The notes under the pieces were generated by a model that was given only the letters and a program-made list of their open reading frames with translations, was not told the origin of the DNA and did no database searches. Below are positions 26,331-40,200 of a stretch of DNA of 64,000 nucleotides, piece by piece. Source of the stretch: Certhia americana (taxonomy: Eukaryota > Chordata > Aves > Passeriformes > Certhiidae). How positions within the stretch are numbered: the first letter of the stretch is position 1; every line of letters starts with the position of its first letter. The stretch spans positions 21,141,943 through 21,205,942 of the forward strand of contig CM031864.1 in assembly GCA_018697195.1 (NCBI GenBank). The letters run 5' to 3'. Both the position numbers and the translations under genes were made by a program.

Positions 26331-29100
26331 TTAGGCTTAAGAAGTTATTTCCTACAGGACTTGTACAGAGAAATTGATATGTTAAGGTAACTCTTGAAAT
26401 TAAAATACTGGAAGGAAAGTACACCATTCAAAGTTTAAGTAAAGGACTCAGGATATGAATTAAAACATTTGTCTTGCCAAAAGAAATGTCATCATATGGC
26501 CTTTCATTAAAAAAAAACAACAAATAAATCGGAGATTAAAACATGCCTTTTGGGGTTTTTTTGTACTTTCATACTAACACCTCAATATTTCTGATCTCAT
26601 TTGTGACATAGTAGAATATATGAATGTAACATGATAAGCTTTAAAACTGCTGACATAAAATTCAAAATCCATTTTTCACTTTTGAACCAAATAACTTTGG
26701 AAGAAGAGTGTGTTTGCTGAGTGAATTTCAATGACTTCTTCCAATTTTAATACAACTGCATTACAATTACCATATTTGCAAAACAAAGAGCACAAACCAG
26801 AAAAGCATAAAAAGAAATGGATGATGACATTTGCATTTGCACAGTACATTCAATGTAAGTTTGATTTTTTTTCTACTCAGCATCACAAATCTGTTTTGAA
26901 ACCTCAGTGTAGTAAGCATTATGCGTTCATTTGTGGAGTTTCATTTGCATTTAATTTGCCTTCAACGGCTGGATAGGATATTAATTTTGAAGGCTTATAA
27001 TAATTTCTTATGAAATAATACTATGATCTAGACATGAAAAATCTACATATTTTTACATTTTTCACACAGCATTATCCTGCTTTTATTGCAGGCCTAAAAG
27101 TAGAAATTCTTAGGACAAAGTAATTTCACTTTTTTAAAAAGCATGCTCTATTTTTCAGAATTTCCCTTGAACCAATGTTAATGTAGCAGATCACAGAAAA
27201 CTTTTCATTAGTGTTTTTTAATACATATTACTAATATTTTATTCTAGATCTTCTTTGATGCTGGGAGTCTTCAAAGCTCTCCAGGTGTTTAAGGTTCATC
27301 AGGTACTGAGAAACCTTCCCCTGAATCTTAGTGATTAGAAAAATAAACATATGAAATTTTATTATCCCATGGCAGCCTTTACTAGGGTTAGGATACCAGG
27401 TCCTGCAGGGAAGAAAAAACAGCCACAAGTGGTACAACACCACTGACTTGACTGACTCAACAGAGTCAGACTAACTTAACTGCAAGACTAGTCCATTTTA
27501 ATAATTAAGAAAGACATAATTAAGGGTGGTAATGGAAGAAATTAATTTTAGTAGACTTGAAGGTGGAAGAGAAATTGATACACAGAAATGGAAAGTTATT
27601 CCAAGAATTAATGCAGCTGTAAAGCTTGTTGTGAGGAAAACTAGGACCTTATTCTACAGAGGAGAATTCAGCACAAATTCTGCTTTGTGAACAGAGCATC
27701 ACCCCTGACCAAAGCCTTACAGAAACAGCTCAGCAGACACCGACAGCAAGCACAGTGATCCTAATTCTTGTCACTAAATTTGATTTCCTTTTTTTTTTTT
27801 TTTTTTTAAATTTACCTTTCCTGCCATAATGGAAATGGTACCAGAAAGGAAATAGGAGCATTGGGGAGAAACCTAGGTTTGATGAAACGTATTTTTATTG
27901 TAACCAAGCTGGTAAACTTTAAGTTGCCCAGATATCACAGAGATGAATAATAGAAAAATGAAGGAAATAATAGGAAAAAGAAAGAAGTAGTTAGCTATGT
28001 TAGGTTTAACAAAACTAGGGGGAAATTAGGGTGGCACAGGTAAAATAAGTGCAAATGAGAAAGGGAGACCACAGTGTAGTACATAGGAGTTTACAGACAA
28101 GCAGAGAAATATTTAGTTAAAACAGCAGCAAAAGCAAAATTTTTCTACTGTGGTCAGAGAAAAAAAAAAGAGCACAAAGGCATGGTTGAAAAGCTCCTTG
28201 CTCGTGTCCTATGAGTGGTTCCCCCCCCCAGTAAGTGAAGAAATCTTCACATTCAAACTCCCATGAGCCTCTTTTTCCAAACAAAAAAGATGATCTGTTT
28301 GTTTCCAAACAGTAGATGTTGCACACAAAAAACACATAAAATCCCAAGATTTTCCATCCAGTTTAAATGGGGGTCAAGCATCTCTTTCTATGTCTGCAAA
28401 CCCTTTAAGAACATTTTAAAGCAGATATTTAATGGACTACAGTGGGATGGAATTTTTGTAGAGATTGCATTGGGAGGTCTCCCCAGATATATCATAATGG
28501 ATTAATTAAGGATTTTCTTTTGGGAGAAATTGAAGAATTTAATCATGTGTAAGGCTGCAAGTGTTCCTGAAGAATCAACACTCTTCTTGGATTCTCTATC
28601 ATTATGCCAACTGCACCAGTGCTAGTTCCTCATGACAGAAAAAGAAACAGAGATGGTATTCATGTTGGTCACAATTTTAAATATTTGCCACTGGGAGTCA
28701 TGTTCAGTTAAGGGATTCATGGTTTCACAAATTTCAACAGTTAAGAGAGAAAAATTAGTTCATGTGATTTAGGTATCAAAGGAGGCTGGTGAACAGCTGG
28801 CTGAATTTAATGGATCGTTCAATTCAGTTTTTAGGGTCAGAAACTGATAAAAGTTCAGTGTACTCAGAAAACATTCAGGCACAGTAGGTACTACTTTTGA
28901 TAACAAATTCATCAGTATGAGAGATCTGGCTATAGATCCATTAAAAGGAAATTCTAAATTTTTGGCCATCTGTTAGCAATGGGTAAGAAATATATACAGA
29001 AACCATAGCTGACAGCTCTACAATGCAATTTATAACCATACAGCATTATGGCTTAAACCTCTCTACACAAAAAGAATTGATTCTCAACCACTTTTGTTTC
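26331..29100. other. AT-rich unique sequence with a possible conserved non-coding element
   Basis: No gene is recognised. Positions 26,731-26,990 look like a regulatory conserved element: two exact ATTTGCAT octamers (26,829-26,836 and 26,943-26,950) sit amid TAAT and ATTAAT motifs. A strong acceptor-like sequence occurs on the minus strand near 27,413, but no donor pairs with it convincingly. A T19 run lies at 27,789-27,807. Confidence 0.5.
27789..27807. repeat. T19 homopolymer run
   Basis: This is an uninterrupted T run with no retroposon recognised beside it. Confidence 0.9.
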
Positions 29101-29123
29101 TTTTTTTTTTTTTTTTTTTTTTT
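29101..29123. repeat. T23 homopolymer run
   Basis: This is an uninterrupted run of 23 T. It pairs in inverted sense with the A26 run that lies about 355 bases further on. Confidence 0.95.
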
Positions 29124-29478
29124 AAGAGGGAATTCATTACTTGAAAGACGTGGGAAGGAAACAGTACATAATTTTAAGGGGCTGCCATTAAGAGTGGGAA
29201 TTATTGCATTCATAAAGTTGTTCTGATCCTACACCTGACTCCAGTGATGCTCCTTTGTAAGGTCAGAGATCCACCCATCCTACCATACACCACCAAGTTG
29301 TAAGACTGATGGCTTATGTAACTTCCTAATTCAAGGACTAATGAATGTTGGCAGTTCTTATTCCCAAGTGCCTTTTTTCTTTCCTGATTAAAATTCAATT
29401 CCTATGAGAAATAGAACTGTATATTATCAGACTGTTCTAGTCAGAATATGTAGCACCTTCACAGCTGAGTAGAATAAC

Positions 29479-29504
29479 AAAAAAAAAAAAAAAAAAAAAA
29501 AAAA
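29479..29504. repeat. A26 homopolymer run
   Basis: This is an uninterrupted run of 26 A, the longest homopolymer in the window. The bases to its left do not resemble a known processed transcript. Confidence 0.95.
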
Positions 29505-32500
29505 CAGGGAGAATTTTGAAAATCCATCTGCATCTCTCTTTTTGTATTCAGAGTTAAAATAAAATCATCCACTCTCAACATTACAGAAAGTTGGACTTAA
29601 ACAAACTGCTTCAAAATCCAAAGTCAGGTCAGTCAGGTCTTAATCACAGTAAGATCATACAGTCACTGCTTTTTGTAGCAATGTAGAAAAGTAGCATGGT
29701 AACATATGATTACAAAAAGCCCTTTCAACAGCTCACTGCAATGACAACTCCTTCACAAATTTCCAGGCACTTGGATTACTTGGTGGTAGATGTGCAGAGT
29801 AAACCACAGCCACCTACTCAGCCTCACACCCATTCCTAGTGAATTCCTCATCCCACAGCCTTGAACAGACTGGTTGTATTACCTGTGACAGAATGTGCAA
29901 TGATAAGAGAACTCATGTTAACATTACAGCTTTCTTACACTAAGGACTTCAGTTGAATAAAATACCTATGAACAATTAATAAGTAAAATTATTAAGACTA
30001 GAATAAATGGAATAACAAGATAAAAAAAAAACCCAAACAAACAAATACTACTGTTCACTGATCAAATTCTTTATGTTATCTAAAGCATTATTACACACTC
30101 ACCCTTACAGTGTTGAGGACATATTTTAACCCATGTGTTTTGCTTGTGGACAAAGATACACAAGAAAAAATGCTGACAAAACTGGCTGTGAGATGACTGC
30201 ATTCATTTTTAAACTAATAACTGTCATCCCCTTTGTTCCCTCTTTGGATTGGGGTCTTGCCTTTTTTGTTTTAATGTGATTTGGTTTACTGTGAGATTTT
30301 AGCACATTTGGTAAAATATGAAGCATGACTAAATTTGGGCACCAAAGAAAATCATCAAACTCATGCATTGTTTGAAGACTCCAGTGCCTAAAAGTCCTAT
30401 TTTATCATTAAAGCTACTTTTCCAAATACATATGGATTTTTGAGCACTTGTCATAGTATATAGCACCTAATTTATCACTTGAGTAGGCATCACTTACCTA
30501 TGCAGTTCGTTCTGGGAAGCAACACAAATCTGTTTGTTCCCTCTGAATGAAAACTACATTATAGAAACTCTCCTACAGCTGCTCTACACTTGAAGTTTGC
30601 TTACAACAATGGTATAGCTCATTGTTAAAAAAATATAAATTACTCCCTATGGTTGTTTATGTTAAACTATATACTCATGTTAATAAGTCAAATGTTCAAG
30701 GTTAAATGTCATGGTAGTAGAAAGTTACATTACTTGATCTGCAACCAGGGATGGTCAGATGTCCTTAAGTCTGATAATCAGCACCAACAGCATCACTATC
30801 CTCAAAAATTGGCCTATGATTCACTTGGGATAAATACAATATTTTAGCCAATCACACTGCCTGAGCTGCACTGACACAGTCTCTCCTGTGAGCTGCCCAC
30901 AGACAGCTGAAATCCCAAACCAGCCAGACAGGAGCTCCCGGGGTCATGACAAAAACAGCAAACTTCCCAGACAGCCGCTTTTGCCCAAAAATATTCAGAG
31001 AGATTTTAAAAATCTTTAGACACAGAATAAAGGTGAACTTTCCATTAACCTATTTTGCTAAAATACAGCAATTCCTTTGGATGCAAGATAGGGATCACTT
31101 TTGAAAAACCTGTCTTTGCTGGCAGGTGGGAATAAAGTTTTCATGGAAAGGCATGACTTTTGGAAGAAAAGAAATTCAGAAGCTTCTTACCTCTTTCACT
31201 CAAAAAGCCATCAATGCCCATTACCATCTGGCATGGCAGAAATTCATATTTCCTCAAACTGTGTTGTGATCATGTGAAGTAAATAATTTTGAAACCTTAG
31301 TGGTGTAGGACCATTCTGATAAGGAACATTTAAGGGATTTCAGAGGGAAAGAAACCATTGTCATGATATAATAAATTATACAATTGCAATAAATTCTATT
31401 TAACAACTACAAAAGAATCCAACTAAGATCAAGGCTTAGACAGAAGACTATTTACATATATTAAAATTAACTGTATTCATGGATACAGTTAAAAACTGCT
31501 TACATGCAAATGATATGAATGCTAAAGGCTGTGTAGGGCGGAGAACTTCCTGTCTTTTATATATTAAAAAAAAAATTAAATAACCTGTGCAAAGTAATAA
31601 AGCGCAAAATTAACAGATGCTACTGGCCTGTGTTTGGGTATTTGTTCAGCATGATATAAATGAGAGAAGAATCTGGAACAGAACATTTAGCACCAGGTTT
31701 TTCCTCCCCTAGCACTAAAGTAGAAGAGGCAAAAATGGAAGAAAAAAGTCTAACTTCTAATTACTGAAAAGATTCTGGGAAAATAATGGAAGATCTTATT
31801 CATTTTTTCTGTTGTTTCCAGGAACAGGCACAGTCTTGCAGCACAGAAACTGAAGTTACATGGAAAGGAAACCATTGTTCTTCAAAACTCATCTGGTTTG
31901 TTTTGTGATAGCAAAATACTCCAGGAAGCCTACAGCACACTTCATTTTGCTTCTGAGAAATTTTGCAGACATGAATTTAGACCATCTACCTTTACTGTGC
32001 AAAACACACTGGTGCAACATTGGTAGAACCCAGCATATTTAAATAAGTTTGTGGAGTGGTTAGCACAGGATAAAGGTTTTGAATATATGAGTCAAATATT
32101 GATACAAATTGGTTTCCCAAGATTATGCTTTGGGAGGCAGCAGATGCATAACACTCCTGAAAATTAAATGGACTATGACAGGTATGCTAAATTCTGCTTA
32201 GATAGCGTTCAGTGGGAACTGGCCCTCCTTCATAATTTAAATTATCACTCTGTCACATTTTAGTGCAAGAAACAGTGCCTTCACTCAGAGGATTTCCCCA
32301 GTTTTTAACCACAGGGGACCAGTAGGTCCTGGATTAACTAGATTAAGATTTCCCTTATTTTAAAAAAATAAAATTAAATGGTAAAAGAAAAAACCCACAG
32401 AAGAAAACGACGTATACGCTCCTGCTTAAACAAACAAACAAACAAACAAACACTAGTTTCTGCAATGTGTACATTTTAATAGAACACAACATATCACTGA

Positions 32501-35500
32501 GGCCAACATCACACAGTTCAAGTGCTTCTGCATTTTATGTGTACTTATTGTAACGTGTTTGATATGCATTCTTTAGTCTTATTAGTGATTCTTTTTAAGT
32601 GACAAATACTATTTTATGCTATTTTAGGCTAATCTAAGTTAATTTTCTGTGTATTATTCTTAATTTTCTATGGACTGTCTCCAAGACCTAACCAGAGCAA
32701 CCTAACCTTTCTCATCTAGAATCTCAAGGCTGTCTACCTGACAACAGCTACTTTCTTGTGTGTGCAAATGGAATTATTAAACCAAAAGGAGAGTAGTGGG
32801 TATCTCAAAAAAGTATTTTCTTTAAAAATATCCTTCAAGTCATTCAGATCTTTATAGCAATGTTTTGCCTGAGAGTACCTTTTAGGAAACACTAATAACC
32901 AAAAATTAATTTCTAAATAATGGGAGGGAAAGCCCGTTAAAAAAAAAAATTAATAAATTATTATTCTCTTGTGACAAAGAAATATCAATTTTGTGTCAGA
33001 CATTTTTAATAAATACCTAATGGCAATAAAATATCTTCCTCCAATGAGTCAAGAAGCCTCTAGTATGCAAATAATCTTAGGAAGATGATACTAGGAGAGC
33101 TGATGAGATTAACTGCAGTACTTAAGTGGCTGTTTATTAGCTTTAAACTAATGAATGGGTTAAAATGCACAAGTGCTATTTGTAATATTTGCTACAATTA
33201 TTAGCTAAACCACAGCACTTTCCAGCTTTGCTATGAAAAAGTATTGTTGCAGGATCTCCAAGACTCTACTGCAAGTTTTTGTCTCTTGATTTAATTTTTC
33301 TTCCCTCCTCTGCTCCAATAATTGCAAATTACACTGAGACAGCATTGTAGCTTTACTCGGTCATAAAACACCACAAATCTCTGCAACAGCAAATGAAGGA
33401 CAGCTTGTACAACTAAAGGGATCTGGGTAGCCAGACTTGAAATTATCTGATCAACTTTGTAAACTAAAATACTAAGGCCATTACCCTCTATTTCTTTGAA
33501 AATTGTTGTCTCCAGGGGGTTATCCTTTCATGGTTTTGTTCAAAAAATAATCGCTGGTGAAATTAATTTAACGAGCACATTAATGTGTGTCCTTTCAGCT
33601 TGGAAATACTTTGTGCCTATATACAAAAATACCTCATTTAATTACTGAACAAATTACTTTACAAGCATACAAACCACAGTGAAAAGATATTTAGACTTCG
33701 ATGAAAATTTGCTTCAACTTTGTTTGTCCTTTCCTGTAGCTCTTAATATTTTTTCAGAGATATTTTAAGATTTAGACATGCACCATAATGGTTAAGCCAT
33801 TGCAGTTTTGTCACAAGCAAAATTTTCCCTTCTGGTACAAGTCTGAACATTTCAGAGGCTCTGAACCTGATGTGATCAGCCAAGTGAGAAAGGGTCATCT
33901 TAAGGACATACAAAATTGACAGCTGCTTAGACACAATTAAGTGCCTATATATTTTGGATGAATGGCCAGTCCAACTACTGTAACATTTTCTAGATCCAAT
34001 TCACAGTCATTAATAAAATATTATGAACAATGCTTGGCACAATTTATTAAACTGAACATAGCAGTTGTTTTGGATATTTACCACGCATTATGTGAGAAAT
34101 TTTATTGTCCCAAATACAAATATCCAACATTAATGAACTGGGTACGAAACACCAAACCTTTGGCAGCAAATGATGACAGAGCTTTAAAATATCCTTGATG
34201 AACAAAATACTTTGCCACAAGTCTGAAGACCAAAAGTCCAGAAGTGTATGACCCATATTTTTACAGCAACTGGTCATTTTTGAATCTCCAGTATCTGCAT
34301 GCCTGACTCCAAGCAGCCTGATTTTCAGACACTACATTATGTTTCACTATTTGCAATGCAAACTCTTTTACCAGGTAGTCAATTCAGGATCCCAGAATGA
34401 AGGCATTCACTTCCACTAATCCCTTTCTAAGATCCAGGTCAGGTGGTAAACCCCAGATAAAATCAAATCTATTTACAGATGTAATTTTTTTTTTTTCCTT
34501 AAATTGACAATTTGCAGCCCTGCAATGCAAAAGGAAAACAAACCCAGTAGCTCTCTAAGAGTTGTTGAATTATTTTGATCAGCCCAATGAGCACATATTA
34601 AAAAATAAAGATATCATCACTTCAAACAGACAGAAGAAATAGCTTGTCTCTTCTGTGGTTGTAATTATCAGGTTGGTGCATCTAATTCTGACATCAATTT
34701 CACAAGTGATCCTCTGCTCAGGTCTTACCAACAAAAATAACTTGGACATGAAAACTAAAGGCTGGTTTGCCCAGCCAATACTTTATTTCCTACTCCTACT
34801 TGATATATAAACTTTACTTGAAATTTCATCTTTAGCAGTGATCACTTAATTAAATAACAAACAGGTTTTTTAAGTTGTTCTGCTTTTCTGGAATTTGATA
34901 AAAAGGGGTGTAACAGTTAACAAGCGCTTGAACTTAAAAGAGAACATATCTTTGATGTTAAGTGTGTCTAAAGGATTCTCAAGTAAGAGTAATATGAAAA
35001 TGGGTTCACCACCACTCAATCTATTCCCAACAGTTACCTGCTGGTCTAAGTGCCCTGCACCATTATAAAAACCTGTCAAGCATTCAAAATCAATTACACA
35101 CAGGATGTCAAATGCTGCCACGCCAGCTGTCCTTTCGGTGCCTGGCAGCTCTCACTGCCCATTTCCAGTAAAAAACACATCGGGCTACGCTGTTGTTTTT
35201 CTCAGCTGTGATTCACTGCAGTACAGAATCTGACCTCTACATACCTTAATACCTTCATTCACAAACATGAATATTTATACACAACAATTGCATTCTTAAT
35301 ATGTGAATAATTACAGGTATAATGAAAAATTAAAGATATTTCAGGACATATTAACATCAAGCTGCAATTTTAAGGGGAAACCATTAAGTAGTTAAGTTGT
35401 TCATGTGTGTTGCCTCTTTCAGTGATTGTATATGACACTAAAATGGAAAGGCAGATTTCAAATATATCTCCTGCTGTCTCTTCTACACAGCACATGGACT

Positions 35501-37152
35501 TGAAAGCATTTATTTACCATGACATGCAGTAGGAATGAATAGTGCAATTATGGAAAGATGTGAGTCCAAAAAGAATAGCTCCACTTGGCTATAGAAGCAG
35601 CCCTCCCAATCTTGAGAGTCATGTATTACTCCCAGTGCTAAAAACTACTTCATATCCACAAACTTGGAGGGACAAGATGCTCACCTAGGTATTGATAACT
35701 CTATTTGATGTGAGTAACACTCAGCTATAAAATAAAACATCCCATCACTAAGCCACATCTTCTTGCTCTATGATAACTTATTTTCATTTTACTGTTACTT
35801 GTTGAGATAGAGTATTTTCCCCTTTCCATATGAATTTTGACACTATCTTTAGTGGATGAACTTCTATTTGTGCCATAAAGATTTAATTCTTTCTGAGGAG
35901 TAAGCTCTTTTTCCAGGCAAAGCTTTTCAATGGTTTGCAGAATTCACAGAAGATGGTTCTATGGCCTTTCATTGAAACCAAAACTATAGTGGAAACATTT
36001 TGCTTTCCTACAATGCTTTTCAGTCCAAAAGTTTTTAAAATCTTCTGAAACTTTTTGTAGAAAAATCGAGGCTTCTGAATTGAGAGCATCTGTTCTGACA
36101 CAATTCTATTGCAAGAAAATATTCAAAATACTTTATTTTCAGTCCAGTGTGAAAAAAAGATCAAACCAAAGCTGTTGTGTGGAAGAACTGACATACCCCA
36201 AAAAAGCTGAAAAAAGTTTACTGATAGTGTCAGGGACACTTTGTAATAAAAGTGCCAGAGGAATTAAACATGAGTTATTTGTCAAAAGCATTTGTATACA
36301 CACATACTGTGCAACTATGTCTTTGCTGGAGACAACACAAAATTCCCCTTTTGCAACATGATGCTGAGGGAGCCAACAGCAAAACCCACTGTGCCATTTC
36401 AAAGGTACATCTAGTGACAACTGCATTCTTCTGGCATTCATCAGATTCACACTTGCTTTGCAAAACCTCTATAAAATAACCCTTAGTATATTTTAAAAGA
36501 CCCCAGCCTTCCCACATAGCTGCTTTTGCTGTTCCCTGTTAAGCTGGGTCCCTTGCCAGCAGCCATATGTAGCTGTGAAATGGAGGTTAAGTCACAGAGC
36601 ACAGTGAGGCCCCAGCATTGGGAATTTAGCAGAGTGTGGCTCCACATGTGCTAACGAGCAGTGTGATGACATTCTGTCTCTGATACACACGATGTGTTAC
36701 AGCTATGGAAAGCTCTAGACATATTTTACTCTTGTTTTAAATCAGAAAGAAAGATTGCCAAATGTTTGGGGGTTTTTATCAGGAAATAATCATGTCTTGC
36801 TGAATATACATAACTATCAGTAACACTGAAAGATGAGGGCAGTCTTCAAAAAGATCAGTGTTTTTTTCACATAAACCCATTTTAAACAAATGCTAAACTT
36901 AATGTCCATGATTAAAATTGAAAGCATGAATTGAGTGTGAATTGAATTCACTATTCTCTAGAATAGTGTAATCAATGTTGTGCAATATTAATACTTGTAT
37001 TTTGAAACAAAAAAGGAAAACAAATTCCCAATTTATCATTACATTAGTCACTTGTTAAAGCCTTCTCCTGCTTTAATTGCCCCATGCACTGACTATAAAT
37101 AAAGCTTACAAAGCCCTCAGAAAAGTATCTATTTAGCAAGTAACAACTTTAC
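29505..37152. other. AT-rich unique sequence, no gene recognised
   Basis: This long block holds a (CAAA)n microsatellite at 32,428-32,452, an element-like stretch at 33,005-33,250 with an ATGCAAAT octamer (33,065-33,072), and short hairpins (for example 36,949-36,968). Open frames stay below about 105 codons and are not recognisable. A minus-strand exon-like segment at 30,498-30,542 is discussed as a finding. Confidence 0.55.
32428..32452. repeat. (CAAA)n microsatellite
   Basis: About six perfect tandem copies of the tetramer occur here. Confidence 0.95.
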
Positions 37153-37243
37153 CTGTCTCCATTGGGCCTTTGAGCATAATGTCTCCCAAAACTAAATAGA
37201 ATCCAAGACTTTGTGCTTCACCATTCAATGAAGTTGCCCAGTA
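37153..37243 (-). CDS. Candidate coding exon, 91 nt, unknown gene
   Basis: On the minus strand the segment is preceded by a strong acceptor (T-rich tract ending TGTAG, at 37,244 and above) and followed by ACAG|GTAAAG, a good donor (37,152-37,147). One of the three frames is open throughout: 30 codons plus one base, entering in phase 0 and leaving in phase 1. The other two frames contain stops. The peptide reads naturally, with Tyr-Trp-Ala-Thr-Ser at the start and GFYLVLGDIMLKGPMET near the end. I do not recognise the protein. A frame open over 91 bases is not in itself rare, so the case rests on the splice sites plus the protein-like composition. It may equally be a pseudo-exon or part of a non-coding RNA. 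Confidence 0.3.
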
Positions 37244-40200
37244 CTACAAAAAAAAGGAAGTGTTCATTAAATGTACTACTACTATTAATAATAGTTTGAG
37301 TGATAACAACAGCAGATGAGTCATACAAATACATTTTAACAAATGAAACAGGGCAATTCACTTTCTCTTCAAAACAATTTGACACTGCTGTAATAAATTG
37401 ATTGTCTCACAAATGAACATATATATAATCGTTTCCAAGGTTACAGAAGGCTGCAGTCCTGAATAGGCTTTGTGCTCATTTTAATGCACTGAAAACTTTG
37501 CACTGTGGTTCAGGACAATAGTACTAACACGGTGATAGCCTGTTGCATAGAGCTGTCCATGCTGTCGATATTGAATCATTTGTGCAGGACAAAGGAGGAT
37601 GAAGTGATCCTGTTGGATGGCCTGAATAAATTACTGGACGAACTACTGTTCACATGATCATCTTTAGAAACTTGTCACTGGAAACCTGCGATGTTAATTT
37701 GTTTGAAAGAAGGATTTTGATAATTTTAAAGTGTTTCTTCATGCTTGGAAACAACTCCCTGTCATGCCCATCTGAAGAGTCTATTGTGGGACCAATAACA
37801 GAAAACAAAAATAAAAATGTTTGTTTCAAGAAAATGTGCCTTTGGTGACCCCACCAACTTAGAAAATGTCACCATCCATCAGAATCATAATCTCAACATA
37901 AACTAGCATCTCTGAAAAAGGTCAGAAATCAAAATGAAATGAAAAAAATCCTTACAAAGGAAAACAAAGTGGTTCAAATACCAGTAGTGCTCTACATGTA
38001 AAAATGGTTGAAAAACAAGTTTTGGGAGTGCTTTCATGATGAAGAGGGTAACAATGAGTACTTGGTGGGGAATGACTCTTATTTAATAGCTGACAGGGAA
38101 AACTGCTACCTAAACCCCTGCTTAAAGAGAGGACTAAATTCAAGGTGGTAATGACACCAATTAAATAGAACCACAATGGCTGCAACCAGAAAACTGAGGC
38201 CTTACTTCACATCACCTTTTATACATACACAGCATATCTGCGCAGAGTGAGCTAAACATGCCTTAATCAAACTGAACCAAGGCGTTGTGACAGTAAACAA
38301 ATGCAGCTGAGGAAGACCAACAATACAGAAAAGGGATTCTTTGTTCATCTGACCTGTAAATGTCTGTAAAGACCTGTGAACTGCTGAGTCCAATGTTAGA
38401 AAATTCTTTGAAATTCTTTGGGAGCAGACTAATAATTCCCTACTTTGTTTACTAAACGAGTCTCACAAATCAGTTCTATTTGGAAAAGATGCATATCAAA
38501 ATTCTTTGAAACCAATGCTTTCAAGGCTAGTTCATTTAGACAAGGAAAATTTGCATCCACTCCTCTGAGTGAATTAGTACACTGATAGATTTGGCTGCAT
38601 GATCAGAGGAGGTTTAAATGCCATATGACCTGCTTATAATGAATATTATTCCTCCTCAGCTCTTCAGCTAGTCAGAACGCTTCTGAGTTTGATTCACCAG
38701 AGGGCCAAGGGGGAGCCAGGAAACTCACTGCTGGGCATGCTGAGAAAAGCACAAAAAGAATGATGGCAAGTGGCATTTTATGTCCTTTTTGTGCTGCTAG
38801 GCTGAAAAGTGGCAGCTACTGCTAACCTGGTTGTGCATTTGAGTGATGTGAGAAAACCATTTACTTTGGAATTGAGAGGGAAGTCACAAAGGCGTGTCAG
38901 ATAAATTACAGCCTGGCTGCCACCACTGAGGCACAGACTGGTGCCTGATGCCAGGACAACTTCTGCACAGAGCTCCAGTCCAGCCTTATGAAAACAGTGA
39001 GGAACATGTGAAAACACAGCACACCTGGGTGAGCTGCTCTGCTTCCCAGTACTCGTTTATGTGAAGAAAGTTAGAGTTTTCTGCATGCCTTTGCAGATTG
39101 CATTGGAGAGCACTTAGGGTGGCTTGTGGCGTGCAGAGCACTATGGCCCTGCAGGTTTGCAAAGCCCATTCCCACGTGTTGGCTGTGGGAGCCAGATGTG
39201 AAGGGCTGCCCAAATGCAGGAGAGATTGATGGACTGGCCCCTCAACAAATGGTTCTGCAGCAGTGAAATGCACCAATTAGGAAGACACTAAGCTTCTTTT
39301 CTCAGAAAAAGAGACTATATATTTTCAAGTAGGTATAGAACTGGTTGTTTCTGTTTTACACAGCATGACAGGACTGAGGCATCCTTCACAGAGCATTGAC
39401 TATGCATGAAATGACATAGCAAAGTAACTATAAGTATTTTTTAATTTATTTAATATTTAGCACAGTTGCTTTGTGATGATCAGTTCCACTTCAACTTTCT
39501 GAACCTTCCTTTCACATCATGACTGAAACAATGCATTATATGGAGGAAATAAATCAGCTGGTCCCTATGTCTTTGGTGAAAAGGCCAAAAAGAGATATTT
39601 AAGCCACAGCAAGACATTTAAGGGAGAGATTATAGTTATTATTTTGGGGGCATTATGGACAATTAACCAGTACAATACACCAAGCTGCAGAAAGGCAATG
39701 TGGAATCTCCATCATTTTAAAATGTTCCTAAAAGCATACATGCATTTATGAAAGCAAAGTCAAGGATTTGAGGTTTATCCAGCCCAACATCAAAGCTAAA
39801 GAAATCTCAGACATAAAGAGGAAAATGCATGTGACATGTTACAAAGCAGTATATATTGAAATACATAAAATAGACCATTACCAGAATGAATCTCAGAAAA
39901 ATACATTTTCAGGTTTTCTATTCAGTGATATTCCATCTACTGCAGAATAATAACCTGCTATCCATAGCTGGATAATTTTATCATTGTAAATGGTCTTTAC
40001 TTTTGACTGACATATTACTGGATACTAAACTAAAAAGACTAATTCAGCTTTTAGGAAATTGCAACATTTACAAGTTTGGCTTCTCCAAAGAATTTTCTTA
40101 ATGCTATAAAGACAAAACTAGATGTTCACAGCCTGATAGATTGTACTTGGGTTCTTCAAAATTGCTTATCTGTAGATTTCATGATGCTTAATAGATTATA

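Noticed and set aside
27231..27443. Minus-strand frame downstream of a very strong acceptor-like tract
   Set aside because: No credible donor is present, and no polyadenylation signal directly follows the stop, so neither an internal nor a terminal exon is supported.
36949..36968. Perfect 8-bp hairpin CACTATTC...GAATAGTG
   Set aside because: It is too short for a microRNA precursor and is expected by chance in 64 kb of AT-rich DNA.
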